Part shown: positions 57,467 through 64,000 of the stretch, piece after piece
Numbering within the stretch: position 1 is the stretch's first letter
How the letters are laid out: each line of letters starts with the position of its first letter
From: Schistosoma haematobium
Lineage: Eukaryota; Platyhelminthes; Trematoda; Strigeidida; Schistosomatidae
Assembly (NCBI RefSeq): GCF_000699445.3
Contig: NC_067202.1
Location: 4,743,458-4,807,457, forward strand
Reading direction: 5' to 3'
Length of the DNA stretch: 64,000 bases
Translations under genes and position numbers: made by a program
Notes under the pieces: model-generated
The model's database searches: none
What the model saw: the letters and a program-made list of their open reading frames with translations, nothing else
Told to the model about the DNA's origin: nothing

Positions 57467-57516
57467 GCGCACTGCTGAGGAGTCCCATACTAGGACGAAA
57501 CGGCCGTTCAGTGCTT
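57467..57516 (+). ncRNA. Hammerhead ribozyme of HH-SINE-1 (plus copy, GUU triplet)
   Basis: GCACTG (57,469-57,474), CTGAGGA (57,475-57,481), helix II with GTCC/GGAC (57,482-57,496), GAAA (57,497-57,500), ACGGCCGT (57,500-57,507), triplet GTT, CAGTGC (57,509-57,514). GUU is allowed but usually slower than GUC. Confidence 0.85.
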
Positions 57517-57689
57517 CCAGGTTTTCCATGGTGGTCTAGCTTCAATTGGCTCATGATTTCAACTTGTGAAATATCTTTCAAATTATTAATCTGATTTTAT
57601 CAACTGAACTGTACTCATTTTATTCCTATCAATGTTTACTTGTTTCTAGCCGTTTGAACTGTTGTCACAATCAATGTTGTAAAATGTTC

Positions 57690-57693
<4 letters not shown>

Positions 57694-57745
<52 letters not shown>
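57694..57745 (+). repeat. (AT)n microsatellite
   Basis: About 26 uninterrupted TA units; source of false Tyr/Ile frames on both strands. Confidence 0.95.
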
Positions 57746-57748
<3 letters not shown>

Positions 57749-58049
57749 CAATACTCAGTCTATTAAATTTATTTACACCCTTGCTATACTGTACGAATAT
57801 GTCTTCAATATAACTTCCAAACAAACCCTCTCATGTAATTAATTGAAACCCATTATGTAATTATGATTTTAAATATCAAAGGTTGTAAGCAACTGACGAG
57901 AACCTACGAAATAGAAATGAATTCATTCTATTCTGCTAGAATCTTTGTTCTTACTCTTTTCAAAATGATAAAGGGAACTATGTGTATGAAATAAGGATTT
58001 GATCTTAAGTAAACCTGATAAAGAAGCTGGTATGGTATAACGTGATCGT

Positions 58050-58615
58050 TTTTTCAGCGACACTAGTAAGATAATCTTTGAATTGTTTGCATTCATCTAG
58101 TGACAATTCATATAATGAGTGACTTCTCATTAGATATGTTTCATTCCAGTTCAACTAGTCAAGATTTCATAGCATCTATACAGTTAAGTTCACGATGTTT
58201 AAGTGTTTCACCAGTTGAATCAATACACTTTCACATTAGTGCCTTCCAGTAACATTTAATTCATCTCACATTACACTAAAGTAAGTTTGATGATGTAACG
58301 CTGGTGTGGTACTCCTTGATCGTCAGACATTTTAAATGATATGTGATTTATTACTATGAATATATTCTGCACATCACAAGGATATGTCATTAGTGAATAA
58401 ATCAATCTCCATTTACATTCTTCTTTACTTGTTTACATCGACAAACTTATCTTATTCCGTTGTGATAAGTAGAAGTTGGGAGTAATTCACAATCACTGTA
58501 AACAGTCATATAAAAAGCAGAAATCATTACTTAGTTCAAGTGCCAAGTTTGATAAATTAATCTTGCTTCAAAACAAAACAGCTTCATAATTAAACTTTAT
58601 CACATTGCACAGGCT
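58050..58615. other. Gene-free stretch, nothing recognised
   Basis: No supported feature. Confidence 0.4.
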
Positions 58616-58619
58616 TACG

Positions 58620-58810
58620 ACTAACTGAACTCAGTAGCTAATTAGATAACGCTGTGATGTTTGAGAAAAAAACTGTACTGTATTTGAGTCTTGGAATGAA
58701 ATGCAGGTACATTTAGTTGATAAGTATCAAATAGGATGAAACATCATTCTCTATTCAACTCTAAACAATCATCCAACTCTGCTTATAGTGTTTGTGGGTT
58801 AATGGCAATG
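58620..58810 (+). repeat. Sm-alpha-like SINE, degraded
   Basis: A-box (CTCAGTAGCTAATTAGATAACG), hammerhead remnant TTGATAAGTATCAAATAGGA-TGAAAC, and the CATCCAACTCTGCTTATA end. Confidence 0.6.
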
Positions 58811-59099
58811 TCCAGTCAATCTCCACAGGATACATATATATCAAAAAGAGACTCATAGATAACAGTCCTAAACACCAATAATATTCTTCGACTGGTGGAT
58901 TTCAAAGTATTCTTGTACACTTCCTTTAAAGAATAGAGAATATACTGACAGAAAGTGCTGACCACTAGAATAATTTTAATGAATATTCTTTCATAGATAC
59001 TATCATAATAAGCTGCGAGCTATTTACAAGAGGGAAATACATTTGATGATTCATTTACTGTTGTAACTTGTGCTCCTATCAATAATATAACGTAATGAT

Positions 59100-59516
59100 A
59101 CCGCCAATGAGAGAACAATGATTTATCGACCGGATCTGCCTAAACCTGCCTGTTTGAGTCCAGAACACCAATCTTAACCTTTGTGATATGAATCATGTAT
59201 TTCAAATATACTGGGTTTATATACAAACAAAACAAACAATATCACACCACAAAATAGGAAACAACATTTGTACAAGATTTAACCAAATGTGCCTGTGTAT
59301 AAAGGAGATAATAATTGATAGACAGGTCATAACTCAAGAATGAAAAATCCCATAATAATAGTTTATGGGTCAAAATGAAGCTTATAATAAGAGGAAAACG
59401 AATATGAGTAGTTTAGTAGGTTAAGAATTATATAATAAAAATATGCGTGTAGTATTGGTCCATAAATGGGTCCCAAAAGTTACCACTCATTATTCACAAC
59501 GGGATATGGCATTACT
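59100..59516 (+). repeat. Dispersed repeat D, copy 3
   Basis: Shares the ATATACTGGGTTTATATACA and ATATCACACCACAAAATAGG blocks with the 52.3 kb copy. Its last ~115 bp are repeated at 59,945-60,075. Confidence 0.55.
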
Positions 59517-59944
59517 TTACCCACTCCTTTACTGTTCCTTCCACTTGTTATTCATCGTTTTCATGTCTGCTTCCGATTCCCAACATAGTGTGATCTTTGG
59601 TCTTCCTCTTTTCCGTTTCCCTTCACGATTCCAAGTTAGTGCCTGCCTCGTGATGCACTTTGATTATTTCCGTAATGTATTTCCTATCCATTTCTAACGT
59701 CTTTTCTTAATTTCCTCCTCAGTTAGAAGCTGGTTTTTTCTCGCTCACAGTAGTCTGCTGCTGAGAGTTTCTGGTCAACGGATATTGAGTATCTTGAGTA
59801 GACAACTACTTATAAATACTTCTCAATTTTGATGATTGCAATAGTAGCTGTCCAAGTTTTAACTACGTACAGTAAAACTGTTTTGACGTTTGTATTGAAG
59901 ATTGTGTTTTCCATATTAGTTGACAGTTGAAGCCTAGAATAATA
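59517..59944 (-). pseudogene. SR2-type fragment between duplicated host sequence
   Basis: C-terminal coding remnant of the diverged subfamily (GTGATCTTTGGTCTTCCTC block to the GTAGACAACTACTTATAAA block and beyond). The TAAG tail is absent. Confidence 0.7.
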
Positions 59945-60075
59945 GGAACATGAATATGCAAATAGTTTAGCTACTTAAGAGTTATAAAATAAGAATATAT
60001 GTATAGTATTAGTCCAGAAATAGATCCCAACAGTTACCATTCGTTATTCCCATCGGGATATATCATTTATATAAT
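59945..60075 (+). repeat. Duplicated end of dispersed repeat D
   Basis: About 115 bp aligned with 59,395-59,516 at roughly 80 % identity by eye (GAATATG ... TAGTATTAGTCCA ... CGGGATAT). Confidence 0.65.
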
Positions 60076-60248
60076 AAATCTCTTATAACTTATTGAAAAC
60101 GATAGATAATCTTAAGGACTTAAAGTGACCATAATAATTGGGATTATTCCCAACGAATTACAACTCTCCCAAGGTTTAAAAATAGTCATTTAAGCAAATG
60201 ATCATTCATCTCATGCAACAGTAAATACATAGACAAAATGATTTAAAT

Positions 60249-63200
60249 TACTTACTTACTTACTTACGCCTGTTACTCCCAATGGAGTATAGGCCCCCGA
60301 CCAGCATTCTCCAACCCACTCTGTCCTGGGCCTTCTTTTCTAGTTCCATCCAATTCTTGTTCATTTTTCTCATGTCTATCTCCATTTCCCGGCGTAATGT
60401 GTTCTTTGGTCTTCCTCTTTTCCTTTGACCTTCAGGATTCCATGTGAGGGCTTGTCTTGTGACGCAGTTGGGTGCTTCCCTCAATGTGTGTCCTATCCAC
60501 TTCCAGCGCTTCTTCCTGATTTCTTCCTCCACTGGGATCTGGTTTGTTCTCTCCCACAGTATGTTGTTGCTAATAGTGTCCGGCCAATGGATCTGAAGTG
60601 TTTTGTGTAGACAATTGTTAATAAACACCTGTATTTTCTGGATGATGGCTTTTGTAGTTCTCCAGGTTTCTGCCCTATACAGTAGAACTGTCTTGACATT
60701 TGTATTGAAAATCCTGACTTTGGTGTTGGTTGACAGTTGCTTTGAGCTCTAGATGTTCTTCAGTTGTAAATATGCTGCTCTTGCTTTGCCGATCCGCGCC
60801 TTCACATCTGCATCAGATCCACCCTGTTCGTCAATGATACTGCCCAAATACGTAATCGTTTTTACATATTCCAAATCTTCTCCGTCAATTGTGATTGGAT
60901 TGGTGCATTCTGTGTTGTATCGGAGAACCTCGCTTTTCCCTTTGTGTATATTGAGACCTATTGCTGCTGAGGCTGCTGCTACACTGGTCGTCTTCTCCTG
61001 CATTTGTTGTTACGTTTGGGATAGAAGGGCCAGATCATCTGCGAAGTCTAGATCATCCAACTGCATCTTAGATGTCCACTGTATCCCGCGCTTCCCTTCA
61101 GACGTTGACGTCTTCATGATCCAGTCGATCACCAGGAGAAAGAGAAAAGGTAAGAGTAAGCAACCTTGCCTAACACCGGTCTTCACTTTGAACGACTTTG
61201 TCAACTGTCCTCCATGCACGATTTTGCAGTGTAATCCATCATATGAGTTCTGTATGATATTGACTATCTTCTGAGGTACGCCGTAGTGTCGAAGAAGTTT
61301 CCATAGTGTTGTTCTGTCCACGCTATCAAATGCCTTTTCGTAGTCAATGAAGTTGATGTAGAGTGATGAATTCCATTCAATTGATTGTTCCACAATGATC
61401 CGTAGAGTTGCGATTTGGTCTGTACACGATCTATCCTTACGGAATCCTGTCTGTTGGTCACGAAGTTGGGCGTCTACGCAGTCCTTCATTCTGTTTAACA
61501 ATACCCTGTTGAAAACTTTTCCCGGTATTGAGAGAAGAGTGATGCCCCTGTAGTTATCACAGTTGCTGAGATCGCCTTTCTTCGGTATTTTGATCAGAAG
61601 TCCTTCTTTCCAGTCTGTTGGTACTTGTTCCTCATCCCAAATCTTATTGAAGAGAATGTGGAGTATCCTTGCAGCTGCCGCTACGTCTGCTTTTAGTGCC
61701 TCTGCTGGGATGTTGTCTGGTCCTGCTGTTTTGCCACTCTTGATTTGTCTGATGGCCATGCTGATTTCTTCAATTGTTGGTGGGCTAACATTGATTTGGA
61801 GGTCCGTGAGTGCTGCTTCGATGTTGGTTGGGTTCAGTGGAGCTGGTCGATTCAAGAGTTCTTTGAAGTGTTCTACCCACCTGTTTTGTTGCTCTTCAAT
61901 GTTGGTGATTACCTTGCCTTCTTTGCTTTTCACTGGTCGTTCTGGTTTGCGGCGATTTCCAGAGAGTTTCTTTGTCGTGTCATACAATTGTCTCATGTTT
62001 CCTTCTCTTGCAGCCTTTTCCGCCGTCGTTGCTAAATCTTCCACATATTTACGTTTGTCGGTTCTGATGCTCCTCTTCACTTGTTTGTTTATTTCCGTGT
62101 ATTCAGCTTGTGCCTTGGCTTTTTCTGCTCTTGTTCGACTGGTATTGATTGCTGCCTTCTTGTTCCTTCTTTCTTGAATCTTATCCAGTGTATCAACAGT
62201 GATCCATTCCTTGTGATGGTGCTTCTTATGACCCAGGACCTCATGACATGTTGAAGTGATTGCCTCTTTGATCCCCTTCCAGTTGCTCTCCACAGTAGTT
62301 CCTTCTCCATTGAGTAGATCATGAAAGGCCTGGAACTTGTTGCTGAGGTCTATCTTGAATTTGTGGAGTTTGTTAGTATCCTGGAGAAAGGCCGTATTGA
62401 ACTTTTGTGATATTGTCCGCCCCGTTGTCCAGTGTTTCTTGAGTTTCAATTTCATCTTGGCGACCAGTAAGTGATGATCTGATGCTATATCAGCTCCTCT
62501 CTTGGTTCTCACGTCCTCTATAGTCCTCCTGAACGTTTTGTTGATGCAAATATGGTCGATTTGGTTTTGCGTGGTGTGATCCGGTGAAGTCCATGTGGTT
62601 TTGTGTATGCGTTTATGTGGGAATATGGTGCCGCCTATGACCAGCTTATTGAAGGCACATAGATTTGCAAATCTCTCACCATTTTCGTTTCTTTCTCCCA
62701 GTCCGTGTCGTCCCATGATGTCTTCATATCCAGTGTTGTCCGTTCCAACCTTGGCGTTGAAATCTCCCATCAGAATAGTCAGGTCCTTTGTTGGGCACTT
62801 CTCGACTATTGACTGCAGCCTATTGTAGAATTGATCTTTAGCGTCTTCATTATAGTCGTTGGTAGGCGCATAGCATTGGATGATGTTCATTGAAATGCCC
62901 TCTTTCTTTGTTTTAAACGAGGCTTTGATGATCCTTGGTCCATGAGATTCCCATCCTATAAGTGCATTTTGCGCTTGTTTGGACAGCATCAATGCAACTC
63001 CTTGTGTATGTGGTGCATTTTCTTCTTCATGGCAGGAGTATAACAGGAGCTCTCCTGTAGTTAGTCGTTGTTGTCCAACTTGTGTCCAATGTGTTTCACT
63101 GATCCCAAGTACCTCTAGGTTGTATCTTCTCATTTCTGCAGCAATTTGGAAGGCTCTTCCGGTGTCCCATATTGTACGAACATTCCATGTACCTAAATAA

Positions 63201-63467
63201 ATGGTGGCTCTGGTTGTCAAAGGGGCACCGGCCTCGTAACTTTCGAGGGAATTCGGCTTTCATCATGAGGCGTCATAATTCTTCTAAATGAAGACCTTCT
63301 GACTCCCAGGGCAGAGTTTAAAAGGTTTGAATAATTTTTTCTGGTTGGCGTTTTTTTAGCGAGTTAGTTTTCTACGGGATGGGGACGCTAACCCCATGCC
63401 CAACCCTCCTCCTTTATCCGGGCTTGGGACCGGCAGTAGCCCCGGAGGGACTCCAGGCGGAGTTAAA
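60249..63467 (-). mobile_element. Full-length SR2-type (RTE clade) non-LTR retrotransposon
   Basis: Perfect 14 bp repeats AAAATGATTTAAAT flank the element (60,235-60,248 and 63,468-63,481), giving an element of 3,219 bp. On the minus strand it has a 5' UTR of about 200-250 bp, one long reading frame (endonuclease, reverse transcriptase, C-terminal domain), almost no 3' UTR and a tail of TAAG repeats at 60,249-60,267. RTE elements are about this long, have a single enzymatic frame and end in short tandem repeats. It is the likely source type for the many truncated 3' ends in the window. Confidence 0.93.
60260..63220 (-). pseudogene. SR2-type endonuclease/reverse transcriptase polyprotein, two nonsense codons
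   Basis: One frame of about 986 codons is interrupted only by TAA at 61,010-61,012 and TAG at 60,749-60,751, with no frameshift. N-terminal AP-like endonuclease: LGTWNVR (9-15), SETHW (41-45), MGDFN (151-155), IDHI (221-224), SDHHLLV (247-253). Reverse transcriptase: KKGDLSNCDNYRGITLL, FIDYEKAFDSVD (624-635), GVRQGC (682-687), active site FADDLALL (726-733). The C-terminal part has ITYLGSIIDEQGGSD and [23 protein letters not shown] has Leu where LLSP is usual, a third likely lesion. The first stop falls five residues after the active site, so only an endonuclease with a truncated polymerase could be made. The frame opens upstream of 63,220 without an in-frame ATG up to a TGA, so the start is uncertain. 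Confidence 0.93.
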
Positions 63468-63484
63468 AAAATGATTTAAATGGT

Positions 63485-63740
63485 AGCCAATAATTTAAGC
63501 AATCGTCAATTGGGTAACATTCATTTCATATTAGATTCAATAAAGATCATTAAACTGAATAAGAAAATACAATTACTGGATTGGAGTTAGCAAATGCTTA
63601 TGAATAGAACATACCTTGACTTTATAGGATCCAAACCTATAACACTTAATGCTAAAGTGTTTATCAAATTACTGAACTGATTGGTTATATTTCAACATGT
63701 TACATAGAATTTAACCATTAATAAGAATTAGACAAATGTA
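63485..63740. other. AT-rich flank, nothing recognised
   Basis: No supported feature. A weak Sm-alpha-like block may lie at 63,590-63,690. Confidence 0.35.
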
Positions 63741-63744
63741 TTAT

Positions 63745-63935
63745 CTAAACAGTTAATTTCATGAATCGATTTAAACTAGCCCACCATTGAAAGCTTAAAA
63801 GTACTGAATAGCCATTTCGTTCTAGTATGGTAGTGTGGATCCAAGATCTCGTATGTGGGACTCAAATCTAAGACCTTAGATTTCCCTCACGAACACTTAA
63901 CCTTTAGACCACTATGTTAGCATTCAACTATTGGT
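63745..63935 (-). repeat. HH-SINE-1, degraded
   Basis: Minus copy with tail, helix I strand (AGTACTGAATAGCC), GACTCAAATC B-box complement (63,860) and A-box remnant. The CTGAGGA strand is deleted. Confidence 0.65.
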
Positions 63936-64000
63936 TACAATATTATAATGTATAAATATATTTTCATAATAAAAATAACTATTATTAACATATTGGCGTT

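Larger units (their letters stand above)
57191..57571. mobile_element. HH-SINE-1 head-to-head insertion with two hammerheads and 15 bp target duplication
   Basis: Perfect 15 bp repeats TATCTTTCAAATTAT flank the insertion (57,176-57,190 and 57,572-57,586). The left part, 57,191-57,448, is an inverted unit: 3' end CAGAATGGG, tail, hammerhead, B-box (57,347-57,358), A-box (about 57,400) and part of the 5' region. The right part, 57,449-57,571, is direct and starts inside the tRNA-like head just before the hammerhead, then runs through the tail. Both outer ends are tail sequence. Because both halves sit inside one target duplication, they were inserted in a single event. Confidence 0.9.
56604..58047. 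mobile_element. Penelope-like element fragment with ~205 bp inverted arms, carrying nested insertions
   Basis: The arms 56,604-56,812 and 57,838-58,047 are near-perfect inverted copies, from ATTACGTTATACC / GGTATAACGTGAT to ACATAATGGG / CCCATTATGT. Between them lie a GIY-YIG reading frame (56,797-57,084), an HH-SINE-1 (57,191-57,571) and an (AT)n tract. The reverse transcriptase is missing. The protein differs from that at 25.1 kb, so this is another PLE subfamily. The high arm identity suggests the fold-back formed at insertion and is not ancient. Confidence 0.8.

Noticed and set aside
60753..61274. 173-codon plus-strand open frame
   Set aside because: It is antisense to the SR2-type frame across the active-site region, a shadow.
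61563..62177. 204-codon plus-strand open frame
   Set aside because: It is antisense to the reverse transcriptase frame and has no independent support.
4067..63935. tRNA genes suggested by A- and B-box pairs
   Set aside because: The boxes belong to repeated SINE heads. No cloverleaf with acceptor and anticodon stems could be made and all copies continue into SINE bodies.
1..64000. CRISPR arrays, operons, bacterial promoters
   Set aside because: The sequence is eukaryotic; no regularly spaced repeats of that kind exist.

Overview
The window looks like a piece of a blood-fluke (Schistosoma-type) nuclear genome. It is AT-rich, has long introns with GT-AG splice sites, and is packed with repeats. 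The repeats include RTE-clade (SR2-type) non-LTR retrotransposons, Penelope-like elements (PLEs) with a GIY-YIG endonuclease, and tRNA-headed SINEs carrying hammerhead ribozymes, among them copies of the schistosome Sm-alpha type. The genus is inferred from remembered families and was not checked by search.

Host gene: only one convincing host gene is visible, on the + strand at 1,182-6,210. Three phase-0 exons (1182-1601, 4344-4793, 5707-6210) join into one frame that encodes a PDZ domain resembling the third PDZ of PAR-3/Bazooka, followed by a low-complexity C-terminal tail. The introns carry retroelement debris. A 2.6 kb AT-rich, simple-sequence stretch (7.95-10.56 kb) follows.

Repeats, 10.5-64 kb: I see no host exon here. 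The stretch is a nested mosaic of: (1) HH-SINE-1, a tRNA-like SINE of about 395 bp with a hammerhead core, roughly 25 copies; (2) HH-SINE-2, a second tRNA-like SINE with a different hammerhead, about 6 loci, including a young-looking copy at 15,044-15,333 flanked by a 45 bp duplication; (3) Sm-alpha-like SINEs, about 10 copies; (4) PLE fragments, often folded back; (5) SR2-type copies, mostly 3' ends with TAAG tails, plus one full-length copy at 60,249-63,467 with a perfect 14 bp target duplication and only two nonsense codons; (6) a second non-LTR family with CAGT tails; (7) a solo LTR (53,073-53,433) and several unclassified dispersed repeats.

Main observation: three unrelated tRNA-headed SINE families each carry a type-I hammerhead with a very short, nearly palindromic helix III. 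Many of their copies, and the PLE fragments, share an unusual head-to-head architecture: an inverted copy on the left, a direct copy on the right, and 3' ends facing outward. The shared layout suggests that one machinery, plausibly the PLE, inserts all of them.
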